Shown here: one piece after another, positions 44,356 through 54,993 of the stretch
Layout: each line of letters begins with the position of its first letter
Position numbering within the stretch: position 1 is the stretch's first letter
NCBI GenBank assembly: GCA_029216955.1
Contig: JANAVB010016199.1
Span: 9,423,960 to 9,487,959 of the forward strand
Source: Iris pallida
Lineage: Eukaryota > Streptophyta > Magnoliopsida > Asparagales > Iridaceae
Direction of reading: 5' to 3'
DNA length: 64,000 nucleotides
Position numbers and translations under genes: made by a program
The notes under the pieces: model-generated
Told to the model about the DNA's origin: nothing
What the model saw: only the letters and a program-made list of their open reading frames with translations
Database searches by the model: none

Positions 44356-45191
44356 ATGTGTGTGTGTGTGTGAGAGAGGCTAACCCCTCTCACTATTGTT
44401 CTATCTAATGTGGGACTAAAGTCCAATACTACTAATAGTAATATGAGAAATTTTGACTTACCTCCCACTTTATTTACCATATTTAAAGGTGCACTCCACA
44501 GTGTTTACATAATGTACAAGTCTCCCCATTTTTGACGGAATCCGTCAGGAAATGACGGTCAACCCAATTGACCTAAAATGTTTGACGAAAATGTCCCTCC
44601 CATTGTCTTCTTCCTCCCTCTCACCCCCCTCCCCCCCCGGGCAGGCTGTCGCCACCGCCGCCGTTCCCCGCCACCACCTCTCCCCTCCCCGCATAGCAGC
44701 GGCACGCGTAGCAGCAACAGTGGCTGCGACGCGCGGCGGTGCGCGTAGCAATGGCGGCGGCGGCGTGCGACGGTGCGCGTAGTAGCAGCGGTGGGGAGGG
44801 GCGGGCGGGGCGGCGACTAGGCGGGTGGGCGGAGGTCAGCGGGCGAAGAGCGACGACGGGGGGCTTGCAGCGATGGGGAGGGGGAGGGGGAGGGGGCGTT
44901 GGCGGGAAGGGGTTGCAAGCGGGGTAGGGGGGTTGGGGGAGAGCGGCGGTGGCGGCAACTTGTCCGCAAGGGGGGGAGGAGTATAGGGTGAGAGGGAAGA
45001 GGAAGAAGAAATAGGGTAGGGCATTTTCGTCAAATATTTTGGGTCAAATGGGTTGACCGTCATTTCCTGATGGATTTCGTCAAAAGTGGAAGGACTTGTA
45101 CATTATGTAAACACTGTGGGGTGCACCCCTAAATATGGTAAATAAAGTGGGGTGTAAATCAAAATTTCTCTACTAATATTAATACTTAACA
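44278..45191 (-). repeat. 5' LTR of element C, split by a foldback element
   Basis: The LTR is collinear with 40797-40935 but contains an expanded (TG)n tract (44328-44371) and a 726-bp insertion with a 9-bp duplication. Without these it would match the other LTR in length. Confidence 0.85.
44436..45179. mobile_element. Mutator-like foldback element, copy 2
   Basis: The body 44445-45170 begins GAGAAATTTTGA and ends with TCAAAATTTCTC. Inverted arms of about 150 bp share ACTTTATTTACCATATTTA, CAGTGTTTACATAATGTACAAG, TTTTGACG and GACGGTCAACC. The flanks TAGTAATAT and TACTAATAT match 8 of 9 bases, the duplication length of Mutator-like elements. The GC-rich interior (44600-44960) has low-complexity frames and no transposase. 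Confidence 0.85.
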
Positions 45192-45196
45192 ACCTC

Positions 45197-45630
45197 TGTT
45201 ATCCGGACTCTTCACTTTAAGGCAAAGTACCCGTGTCGTTCCGATGTGACACGAGTACGGGTATGGATCTAGATTGGATCCTTCATGGTGACAATCGAAT
45301 CTTCCATGGTGACAACCGGGAGCAATATGCTTACCTTTTTTATATAATTTGATGTTGCTGCACAAATTAGAAGAAGAAGGTATGCATGCTTTATGGCAGT
45401 AGTAGATCATCAATGTTTTATTATATAGTTACTATTATTATTAATTTCATCTTGGGAGTAGTATAGTTCCATCTATGCAATTATCTTGGGAGTAACAGGC
45501 TCATTTATGGAAATAAACATTTGAAAAAAGCATGAAAGTTGAAGAGACTCTTACTCAACTTTATAATAATTGTAAAAGTGGTCAAAATGATTACATGCAT
45601 GCATGCATTCATTCATTTCATTAAAATCTG
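45197..45630. other. Spacer between elements C and D
   Basis: No gene, LTR or repeat was recognised. A short imperfect repeat (CTTCATGGTGACAA/CTTCCATGGTGACAA, about 45281-45317) is present. Confidence 0.4.
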
Positions 45631-45635
45631 GTGGT

Positions 45636-47390
45636 TGTTCGACGTAACAAAAGGTTGAACGAACTTTTTGTTTTATTGAACGTATAAGGTATCTGTGTAC
45701 AAAGAAGGAAGTCCTAAACATGATATTCTAAATACAGGGAGAAGAGGTTTCTGGAAAAGTGTGACGATGGAGATCGAGCGCTGCAGTGGCTCCTTTACTC
45801 CGTTGACGATCTAACGACGAATCAACCTTGTTATGGCTCTCTGGCGCCTTTGATGGGACTCTAGAGTCACCGATCAAGAGGCTGTCTGGATGAGAAGATC
45901 CCTTGAAGATGGTTGGTTGGTTGGTTCTTTGGTTGATAGGTGGATGATGGTGGTCGACTCTTCATAAATAGAGATCGCTGCTCCTTTGAAGATTGTTGAT
46001 TGTCAATGTTTCCTCTTTCTCTTTTCTTTTTTTTCTTCTTTTTTTGTGGAAGAACTTCTATTTATAGAGAACCGAGCACATATGCGATGTGCATTAGGGT
46101 TCCTGAGATATGAAAGAATCTGTCGTCATTGTACGGTGCGGACTTCTGCGGTGATGACACGTGGCGAACATCGAGATTCTCCTCGAACGAGATCTCTGGT
46201 GGTTATAAACATAACCGAAGGAGGTGACACGTGGCACGTGTCAATTTGCTTGCTCGGATACAGCCGAGTAAATCTTGAAATTTCATCCTAGATTTGGAGT
46301 CTAATTGATCCTCGTCTAAGATTTAAATCAATCTGATATGATATCAATCATGATTTAATCACAATCTTCTCTGTAAGAGGCGGTTTAAACAAACCAATTG
46401 GGGTGGACCCATGCTTCCTGCGCCTCTAGTGAGGACTAAGTGCTGCTGTGTTTCTGGGGCGACGAGTAGACCGTGCTTCTGGAGACGACGGAACCTCTGT
46501 GCTTTCAGGCTACGAATGGACTTGGCTTCGAATGACGACGAGACTTCTGTGCATATAGAGCAACTTATGCAGCTGTGTTTCGGGCTACCAGAGTCACTGT
46601 GCTATTAGCGACAAGTAGGCTTGTGCTTCAGGTTGACGAGGTTACTGTTATTTTGGAGCGACAGGTTGACTTGCATTGGTTGCGATGGGAGTTCCCAAGT
46701 CTCTTGTAGAGATGTGACTTAAGCTTCTGATCCGGAGCAGATGAATGCACCGTGGGAATGGAAATGGTGTAAGCATATAACATCCTGCGCCTCATGCAAG
46801 CACAGTTAAGTAGCTGTGACTCTGAACAGTGAAGGCGTTGGCTGCGAAAGGAAGGGTATGACACCCTTGCACGTCTTGTGATTGGCGCTGGCAGGAAGCT
46901 GCGTCTCTGGAGTGAAGGCATTGGCTTCTGGAATAAAAGAAGGGAAGGGGGGCATACCACCATCTTGTTTCTGAGGTTGGCACAGGGAGGTGGCTGCGTA
47001 TCTGGCTCGAAGGCTTTGGCTTCTTTAAAATGCTGAGTTACTAATATGCTTCTGAGAGGCTGCGCCCACAAGAATATCATAACATGCTTCGGTGGAAGTC
47101 AATCCTCCAGCGTGTGTATCGAGAAGAAGGCTACGCTTCGATGAAGATTGCATCCCTTGTAGATCCCTCTAGGCTTCTGTCGAATCTGTACTAGATCCTT
47201 TGTAGAAGAACAGAATTAATCCCTTATGCATAGTCCTGATGTGTCTGTACTAGACATTGGTAGACATGACAATGAAGGGACTTCTCGCCATATCTTCTGT
47301 TTTGTCTTTTTAGCACTGAGCCTGAGTCTTTTGCATCTTCTGTGCTTTGGCGAAGGGATGTCTTCAGCTGAGATTTTTCATGCTTCTACA
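45636..47390 (-). repeat. 3' LTR of element D (1755 bp)
   Basis: It runs TGTTCGACGTAAC to CATGCTTCTACA in plus reading. The minus-strand TATA box CTATAAATAG is at 46058-46067. It matches 54994-56752 with a few percent differences and small indels. Confidence 0.95.
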
Positions 47391-47406
47391 AGTCCCCCTT
47401 CAAAGT
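47391..47406 (-). promoter_or_regulatory. Polypurine tract of element D
   Basis: The minus-strand CTTTGAAGGGGGACT abuts the 3' LTR. Confidence 0.85.
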
Positions 47407-48600
47407 GTCCCGCACTTGAGTCAAGCTCGGGATACTTTGAACAGAAGCATGTGCGTCAGGACTATACGAGCTGGGTGATGGCTGGTGTCACGCCTAGCTC
47501 TTAGCATTAATTGTCCTGAGTCATCATTTCAGAGCATGGGCTCCTGATGGCTTCTTGATATTGGAGCCTCATGCGTCTTTGCAGGGATCGCGAATCTCTA
47601 TAGCAGAGGAGGTTCAGAGTCACGTTCCTTTGGTCACTCGCAGTATTGCCATCTGTCATGGAGTGGAGCTTTAGCTTAACTTGTAAGCTTCCTTCTGACC
47701 GATGTCTGGCTCGTGCTTGGACCACGCGAACAGCCTACATAAAGGACTGTCCTCCTTCAAGAGAAGAGTCAGCTGCTTCAACAATGGCCTTGCTTGCCCG
47801 ATATTCAGCTCCTGACGACCCTGGAGTTTGCTTGAGGCGGCCGTCGGTGGCAAATCTTTTTATCCAAAACAGTTGTAGTAGAACTACCATTGGATCTCGA
47901 GACGTCCCGCGTCCTGGATGTTGCGGGTGTCAATGGCGTCTCGAACCCTTGCTTCCTGGGTTTGGATTGCTTGCCATTCTGACCGAGGAATAGCAAGGCC
48001 TGCTACTGTGGTTGCTCTCTCCGGCCCGCTGGGGAGATAGGAGAGTCATGTGTTGGTCTTCATCCCCGGCTCGGGCCAGTAGGAGCTTCGGACGGTGGCT
48101 TCCTTTTGACCAGAAAGTAATTGGCTCTGATACCGCCTCGCCCACGCTATTGAGAGCTTGTACCTTAATTTCAGCTTTTTTTACTTCTGTGTATGTAACT
48201 ACGAAGAGTCTGTAATAGGTCTTTGTAGCCACATGTTTTTATATGAAGAAACTTTCTTGTTCCCTTTGCTTTTGTCTCCAGAATAAAGAGGGAATCTTCA
48301 TAATGGATTTTGCCTGACCAGAGGTAATATGGACGTGGTAGGCTTGAGCTTTGCCGGGGTATAGAACAACAATCCAGAGGTAATATGGACGTGACTCCAG
48401 ACCGCCGGGATAATCATAGAACTGATGCGAGAAGAACGACTACTTAGAGGTAATCTGGACATGGTAGTCGCGTCTTCCAGGCGTAGAGGAGCAATCCAGA
48501 GGTAATGTGGACGTGAAGTGCTTCATCTACTTGAGAGAATATATAGGAGGGAGAGCGAGAGATCCCCTTACCAGAACTCATGGGCACCCTTTTCAGTGGA
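47407..48600 (-). other. 3' non-coding region of element D with 20-bp repeats
   Basis: Between the integrase stop and the polypurine tract there is about 1.2 kb. Four copies of (CC)AGAGGTAATATGGACGTG occur at 48318, 48374, 48446 and 48495 on the plus strand. Frames of 100 codons on the minus strand (47930-48232) and 115 codons on the plus strand (47646-47993) are open but unrecognised; some Tat elements carry extra ORFs in this place. Confidence 0.55.
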
Positions 48601-48629
48601 TGTGGGTGCCTATGCTGGTTCTGTCTTTA

Positions 48630-49060
48630 GACGTAATACTTCTTTAGGAACTTGCCGTTGATGGGCATCATTAGCAAGTCCCCATTAGGCTTAGCTAGCC
48701 GATAAGCACCGTTGGAGTACACCGTTTCTATGACGAACGGTCTTTCCTACTTAGGCTCGAACTTCCCAGCCGTCTTGTGGGTCATCACCATCGGTCTCCG
48801 TACTGCCAAGACAAGGTCGCCCACCTGGTAGGATCTTTCGCGGACCTTTTTGTTAAAGGCCCCAGAGATGCGAGCTTGGTAAAGCTCAATCCTTTGCTGC
48901 GCAAGCAAGCACTTTTCATCCAACGCTTCTAGCTCTTGTAACCGCTGCGCTAATTGTCTTCGATGGTTAACTGATTAGTGATGGCTACCCGTAAGGACGG
49001 GATTTGAATCTCCAAAGGGAGGACAGCCTCGCTCCTATAGACTAAGGAGAATGGTGTACT
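48630..49060 (-). pseudogene. Integrase C-terminal part of element D
   Basis: After a TGA at about 49062 the same frame continues STPFSLVYRSEAVLPLEIQI, then ARISGAFNKKVRERSYQVGD with LVLAVRR, the conserved C-terminal fold of gypsy integrase. A stop follows KFEPK, before RPFVIETVYSNGAYRLA. The end is near MPINGKFLKKYY. Confidence 0.8.
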
Positions 49061-49588
49061 TCATGTAAGTGTACGAACAGTCGTACGGTAGATCCATAGA
49101 CATTCGCCTAGCTTATCATTCCAGTCGCGTTTGTTGGAGGAGACGACCTTTTTGAGGAGTTTGACAATGGTTTTGTTGAATGTCTCAGCCAATCCATTAG
49201 CGGCCGGGTTGTAAGCTGTTGACGCCATTTTCTGAATTCGGCTTTTGTCACAGAACCGGTGGAATGTATGGCTTACGAACTGAGGACCGTTATCGTGAAT
49301 GATCCTTCTGGGAACTCCGAAGCGGTAAATGACGTGATGTTTGATGAAACTGATCACGTTGGAAGTCTTTACCTCTACCAATGGTACTGCTTCCACCCAT
49401 TTGGAGAAATAATCCGTAACGGCGAGAAAGAACCGGTGTCCTTTGGAGGATGGTGGACTGACTGGCCCCACGATATCCATTCCCCAGGCTTCGAATGGCC
49501 ACGAGGCCATGTAAATATTCCGAAGGTTGATGGATGAAATCTGCATGGAATTGGCACGCCCGACATTTCTTTGCATATTCAACAGCAT
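49061..49588 (-). pseudogene. Integrase catalytic core of element D
   Basis: The frame reads WPFEAWGMDIVGP (first Asp), TDYFSKWVEAVPL, VPRRIIHDNGPQFVSH (second Asp), then YNPAANGLAETFNKTIVK with the catalytic Glu. The D,D35E layout is complete. It is offset by one frameshift from the upstream zinc module in 49540-50390. The order after RNase H is the Ty3/gypsy order. Confidence 0.92.
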
Positions 49589-50390
49589 CTGCCATCATAG
49601 TGGGCCAGTAATAGCCCATACGGCGCAGCCGGTCTTGTAGCTTGGGGCCCGGCTGGTGGGCTCCGCAGGTTCCATCATGCGCTTCTGTGAGTGCTTCTTG
49701 TGCCTCTGCATGAGACAAACAGCGTAAGAGAAGTCCGTCGTATGAACGACGATATAGCATTTTGGTGGCCAAATCGTAGAAGAAACGGAGTGAGCGCCTC
49801 CTGACAGAAGTTGCTTCTCTTGGGACTTCAAGCAGAATCCCATAGACTGCATAGTCTATAAATAGGAACCGCCAATCCCTGGTGCCTTCATCCGTTCCTA
49901 CTTGTAACGAGTAGTTTTGACATGCGCGCAGGGCATTCTTTGGACAGACCAACTCCCGGCCCGTTACTGAAACGGTATGATGTGATCCAACGGGGGCGGC
50001 CAGAGAGGCGGCGAGACCGGCTAGTGCGTCGGCCTCCAGGTTCTGCAACCGTAGCACATGTTCTATAAAGAATCCTGTGAAGGTGGAGATAATGTCAATT
50101 GCCGCCTGGTGGTAAGGAATCAAATCCTCATGCCGAATCTCGTACTGACCTCGAACCTGACTGATGATCAATTTCGAGTCTCCATAGGCCTCGAAGTAGT
50201 CAACCCCCAGCTGTTTGGCGAGCTGGAGTCCGATGATGAGGGCGTTATACTCTGCAGCATTGTTTGTACATGACTCCGTGAGAGAATATGCACGATTAAT
50301 AACTAGGTCGTTCGGAGTAACAAGGACGATCCCGACCCCTGCTATGATTTCACCCTTTGGCCCCGCTCTTGAGGCTCCGTCAAAGAACAT
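49540..50390 (-). pseudogene. Second RNase H and integrase zinc module of element D
   Basis: MFFDGASRAGPKGEIIAGVG, AYSLTESCTNNAAEYNALII, YGDSKLIISQVRGQYE and EADALAGLA make a complete second RNase H of the kind seen in Tat elements (D-E-D residues visible). The frame then gives HDGTCGAHQPGPKLQDRLRR and CRACQFHADF, the HHCC zinc module. The linker GYYWPTMMADAVEYAKKC is typical of gypsy integrase. Confidence 0.9.
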
Positions 50391-50459
50391 GCGATATACT
50401 GAGTTGTCCGAAACTGTATTGGACTCCAGTACTTCATCGGGGATTTCTACGTAGAGTTT

Positions 50460-51071
50460 TCAATTTTCTGGCACCGAATGAGCCGCCAGGAAATCTGCCA
50501 ACGCTTGACCTTTGACTGTCTTCTGTAGGGCGAACACCATGTCGTAAGGAGTCAAGAGGAATGCCCATGTGGCTAGTCGTGAATTCAGTGCCCCTGGCTT
50601 GGTCATAAGGACTCTGAGAGGGTTGATCCTGGATACCACATGGATCGTCTGTCCGGTCACATAATGTTGTGTCTTCTGGATGGCGAAAAGGATGGCTAGA
50701 CATTCCTTCTCAACAGGATTATACCGGTGCTCGGCTCCAACCATGGTCCTGCTGAGATAATATATTGCTTGTTCGTCGCCTTCTTTATTCTTTTGGGCTA
50801 ATAAGGCACCAAGAGAATGATCCATGGCTCGAACGTACAGTAGGAAGGGCTTCCCCACGACTAGGGCTACCAGCACAGGAGGGCTGGTGAGGTACTTCTT
50901 GATGTCGTCGAACGCGCGCTGGCACTCTTCGGTCCATTCAAAAGTGACCCCTTTCTTCATTAGTCTGGTGAAGGGTTGACATTTTCCAGAGAGATTTGCT
51001 ATGAACCTCCTTATATACGCCAATCGCCCCTGCAAACCTCGAAGCTCTCGGAGGTTCTTTGGAGGTGCCAT
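50460..51071 (-). pseudogene. RT connection and first RNase H of element D
   Basis: NLRELRGLQGRLAYIRRFIA and FEWTEECQRAFDDIKKYL are the gypsy RT thumb/connection. KPFLLYVRAMDHSLGALLAQ, AEHRYNPVEKECLAILFAI and LRVLMTKPGALNSRLATWAF follow as first RNase H. A TGA after SVPEN (where a Trp is likely) ends the frame; the same frame continues into the second RNase H. Confidence 0.92.
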
Positions 51072-51110
51072 GTCAAGAATTGCTTTGGTCTTCTCCGAGT
51101 CGATATGAAT

Positions 51111-51860
51111 TCATTTTGTTGTGATGATGAAGCCTAAGAACTTGTCACTGGAAACGCCCAGGAAGGACTTTGTTGGATTCATTTTTAACTGATGTGTCCG
51201 CATTAGATCGAACATCGTCCGTAGATCATCCAAGTGGTTGGATTTGTACTTGCTTTTGACGGCGATGTCGTCAACATAATACTCTACCGTCTTCCGGAGA
51301 TGCTTGCGGAATATGGTACTCATAGCCCTTTGATAGGTAGCTTCCGCGTTCTTTAATCCGAAAGGCATTACTGTGTAGCAATACACCCCCTTCGGAGTCC
51401 GGAACGCCGTATGCTTTTTGTCTTCGGGGAGCATCTTGTTCTGGTTGTAGCTGGAGAATCCATCCATAAAGGACGTACGCTCGAAGCCACAGGTGTTGTC
51501 AATCATCACGTCGGTGATCGGAAGGGGGAACTCATCTTTAGGACATGCCGAATTGAGTCTCTGAAGTCTATGCAAATTTGTATCTTCCTGTTCTTCTTAG
51601 TGACAGGGACAACATTTGCGACCCAATCTGGGTGCTACTCTTCACGGATGAAGCCGCTCTCGATGAGTTTGTCGACCTCCTCCTCAATAGCATCCATAAT
51701 GTTGGGGCGGAACCGACGCTGTTGCTGCTTGACCGGTTTGACATGGGGCAGGATATTGAGGCGGTGCAAGGCCACTTGCGGGTTCAGCCCTGGCATATCT
51801 TCGTAGCTCCGGACGAAGACATCGATATACTCGCGGATGAGCTGTATCAGGGACTGCCTG
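51111..51860 (-). pseudogene. Reverse transcriptase of element D
   Basis: The region upstream of 51575 reads SLIQLIREYIDVFVRSYEDM, KPVKQQQRRFRPNIMDAIEE and VDKLIESGFIRE, then a stop. The next frame (51111-51575) holds MDGFSSYNQNKMLPEDKKHT, VMPFGLKNAEATYQRAM and EYYVDDIAVKSK, with the catalytic YVDD. It ends FLGFIITTK and TGA. These are complete gypsy RT blocks with two or three breaks. Confidence 0.92.
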
Positions 51861-52056
51861 TCATCTTCTGTTAGACTTTTGCTGATGAAGATGGGCTTAG
51901 GTGAGGCCTCATCTCCTAATTCAACCTGGACGACTTCATCTTCCGTAGGGGGTTCGCGCTGCTCGAAACGCCACTCCCATTGGGATCCTAAAGGCTGCGC
52001 CCAGGGTTCGTCTTCGAAGTATTCGAACGCTTGGTCTTCGTCCTCGACTGGGGGGT

Positions 52057-52610
52057 TTAGAGAGACATGTTGGCGGATAGCGTTTCCTTGAAGCCCCGAA
52101 CGGCTCTGTCATCATAGTACAGGGTGTCCTCTTGCTCGTAATCCGATGTTGTTAGAAGGTTGACCACTTCTACTGCCACGTCGGGGGCAGGAATGACGTC
52201 ACGCTGCGCCTCTGCGGCCGGACTACTCTCAGACTGGAGAGTAACCATGTTGGCCGTAACGGTCTTCTCCTCGTAATCCAACGATATGACGTTGGCGTTA
52301 ATGAGGCGCTGAATTTGCCCCTTCAACACATAGCAGTCCTGTATTGAATGATGGCGTACCGGTGATCATGGCAGTACTTGGGATGGTCCACCTTTCCCAC
52401 TTCATCAGGACACCTGGGTGCCGGGATGGACAGTTTGCCACTCTTCGTAAGCATCTCGAAGAGCTCCAGCGTATCCTCGTCATTGAAGGAGTAAGTCTCC
52501 CTCAACCTCTGCGCTTCCGCAGACTTGGGGTTCGCAGCTGCTGAACCTTTGGAGATGTTGACGGTCATGGCTTGCTTACCTTTTCCGTCTTTAGAGTTGT
52601 TGCTGGACAA
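52057..52610 (-). pseudogene. Gag C-terminal/linker region of element D
   Basis: Two overlapping frames read RLRETYSFNDEDTLELFEML and VDHPKYCHDHR, then (other frame) LKGQIQRLINANVISLDYEE. This is the KYC-x-H-H-type region after capsid in Tat/Ogre gag. Downstream an open frame runs straight into RT (DEDQAFEYFEDEPWAQPLGS) with no DSG/DGG protease motif. Confidence 0.65.
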
Positions 52611-52689
52611 GCGTCTCCCCTTGTCTTCGGACGCAGGAAAGTGTAGCCCCAGGAGCTGCGTGTCCTGGGCTTTCCTTTGTGCGGCATCC

Positions 52690-53310
52690 GCCTCTGTAAT
52701 GAAAGGCGTCTACTCCGTGCAGGGAGCACTGTACCACAATTTTATAGCGGACAGCATGTTCTTGTGGCAGGAGTCCATGAGCATGGGCTCGGGCATACCG
52801 GGTGGTAGTCTGAGGGCTGTTTGGCGGAAGCGCTCGATGTATACGCGGACAGGCTCTTTTTCCCTCTAGACAATTTCCATGAGGGTCGACATGGTCATAT
52901 CCATGCCGCCTTCGTAGAATCGGTCTACGAACCGAGTCTTCAGGTCTTCAAATGAAGAGATGCAATCGTCCGGAAGACTGCAGAACCACTCATAGGCTAC
53001 CCCCTACAGGACTCCTATGAATATGTTGGACAGGGGCGTCATCCTTTGGCAGGTGCCCCGTTATTGAGGCAAAGTACCTCAAGTATTGTCGGGGAGACCC
53101 CTTTCCTTCATAAGGTGTAAGCGTCTGCGGATTGTATTTAGGAGGATAGACGATGTTGTCCCACTCGACAGGGTATGGCTGCCGGATCCCCATCTTCCGG
53201 GGCGTTGCTTGCTTCTCCTTGGCATCATGACGAGCACACAGCTCCTTGATGGCCTGCTGCATCTCGGCCAGCATTGCGAAGCCTGTAGCCGATGGAGTAG
53301 ACGAGGATGG
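52690..53310 (-). pseudogene. Gag capsid region of element D
   Basis: EMQQAIKELCARHDAKEK, then PYPVEWDNIVYPPKYNPQTL, TPYEGKGSPRQYLRYFASIT, then in another frame AYEWFCSLPDDCISSFEDLK, TRFVDRFYEGG and VYIERFRQTALRLP. These are retrotransposon gag (capsid) blocks. At least two frameshifts are needed (about 53000 and 52860). Confidence 0.75.
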
Positions 53311-53316
53311 TCCTGC

Positions 53317-54991
53317 CTAATTGGCAGTAGGCAACCTGCTGAATTCGTCATTGGTTGGCGGATCACGCGCAGGTGTAGATGCAGCGAGGGCCATGCTACT
53401 CTTGAGGTCAATTATGACTGAGGACAGGGTCTTCATGGTATCCGTCAGCGTATCTAACTTCGTCTCGAGGACTTCGATACATCTGAGAGCTTCGTTGTTG
53501 TCTTCCTCATTGTCATCGGCCATGAACATAGACCGAGTGTGAGGGTGACTCGAGGGAGCCGTGGATCCTTCACTTTCTGGCTCAGACGCCTGAATCTCGT
53601 TGTCCCGAGGATATACCGTAAGATTGTGATCTTCTTCGGACTCAGTATGGTTGCTACCCCCGGTCTGGTGACTGGTTGTGCCAATAGAGACATCCGTTTC
53701 GTATTGTGCCTCGTCAGATTGGAACACAGGGTTGTTGTGCATGGTAGGAGGCTGGCTACCCTCAGTTTTTGACAAGGCACCCAATGCAGATTTGGAACGA
53801 GTGCCTTGGAACACACCTGCATCGGGTACCTTAGCTTTGTTGTTCTCTGACCTCCCCTTCGGTTTGGCAACCGATATAGGAGGATTCTGGGAGGGCTCCT
53901 TGAAAGCTCTGGAACCCTGCGCCGCGTAGCATGTGGCGATGCGGGGCTCGTCTTCTCTATGTCTCACCGACCCCCTGTTAGGCCTCTGGCGTGGAGTCGG
54001 CGTGGAGTAGAGTCTCTGGAAGACAGAGCGCCTGCTCGGCGATGGCGCAGCCGTCTGCTGACAACGGCAGTTGATGGTAATCTGGGTACAAGAGTGCCTT
54101 GATTTAGGCACGTCTTGCGCTACAGATTCTTCTTCCACTTGGGAGAGGGTTGGATCTTCTGTCGTAGCACTCCTATTGAACATGCAGGGAAGCTGCATGT
54201 AAGCACGGTGAGAGCGGATCTGGCGAGGAAGCCTCATGTTGCTCCTGCGGGAACGCTGCTCACGTGGCTCCCTCTCCGTGGGAAGTACCCCTTGCTTGGC
54301 TTACGTACAGGAGTACCCCAGTGGGAGGGAGATTCGACTGGTTGAGGCATCGGAGCGCGAGAGCCAGTCTTGTATAGCTTTTCGTCGGCTGCACATGTTA
54401 CTGTCAACACGAGCCTCTGGTCTGCCGTTTGTGTCGCACGCTTGTTGTACGAAGCACGAGCCACCTGGGATCTCTTCCTACTACCCCCAGTGGGTGAGTA
54501 GTATTCAGAGTCCGCCGAAGGTTTACCTGAAGGGAAAGCGATTCTGTCGAAGACAGATCTCCTTGCCGGCAATACTCCCGTCGTGAGGGGTTGGACCGGT
54601 GTGCGCTTCCTTTGGCATCGTTCCTTCATCAGATCAACCATGGAACCACCATCTTCTTCGCCATGTTTTCCCTGGACGGAAATCGGGCGAGGGGATAAGG
54701 CGGTAGCAGCCGCGATCTTCTCTGTGACCTTGACGTTGAGGGGTCCTGAGACGCAGTTCCCGCCATCGTGCTGCTGGCTGCAGCCGCCTTCGGCCTCCAG
54801 ACATGTCAAGTCTTCTTCGATTGTACGAACCGCTTCGAAGTCTTCGACTTTTCATCAGAGAGTAGATCTTCAAACGCCTGTTGGTCAAAGCGTACGACCA
54901 GCATGTTTTGAGAAGCCCCCAGCAAGTTGTCATCAGATTGCGTCACCGCCTTCTCGTTGGAGGAGAAGGTATTCCCCAGCAGAGTCGTCAT
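53317..54991 (-). pseudogene. Pre-gag coding region of element D
   Basis: Long overlapping minus-strand frames (54806-54991, 54234-54809, 53317-54237) are rich in Ser, Arg, Pro and Asp. The motif RRSVFDRIAFP / RRSVFQRLYSTP occurs twice. The last frame has an acidic stretch (DDNEEDNNE) and a coiled-coil-like end (LETKLDTLTDTMKTLSSVII). Ogre/Tat elements often have an extra ORF or extended gag here. No domain is recognised. Confidence 0.55.
54973..54990 (-). promoter_or_regulatory. Primer-binding site of element D
   Basis: The minus-strand TGACGACTCTGCTGGGGA lies three bases inside the 5' LTR. It resembles the TGGCGACTC-type site reported for Tat/Ogre elements (non-initiator tRNA). The tRNA was not verified. 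Confidence 0.7.
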
Positions 54992-54993
54992 TT

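Larger units (their letters stand above)
40797..45191 (-). mobile_element. Short-LTR Ty1/copia retrotransposon C
   Basis: The LTRs are short: left 40797-40935 (139 bp), and right 44278-45191 once its insertion is removed. The flanks AACTC and ACCTC (40792-40796, 45192-45196) are a probable target duplication with one change. On the minus strand the order is LTR, mutated PBS (AATCAGAGCC), repeat-bearing leader, gag, integrase end, RT, RNase H and polypurine tract (GGAGGAAGTGAG). Short LTRs and the RNase H style suggest the Ale/Retrofit group. A gag-to-integrase deletion, stops and frameshifts make it inactive. Confidence 0.85.

Noticed and set aside
44552..45063. Frames in the second foldback element as genes
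   Set aside because: Same reason: repetitive CGG/CCG composition, no domain, overlapping frames on both strands.
53086..54586. Plus-strand genes opposite gag of element D
   Set aside because: Overlapping antisense frames with no recognised domain; shadows of the minus-strand coding region.
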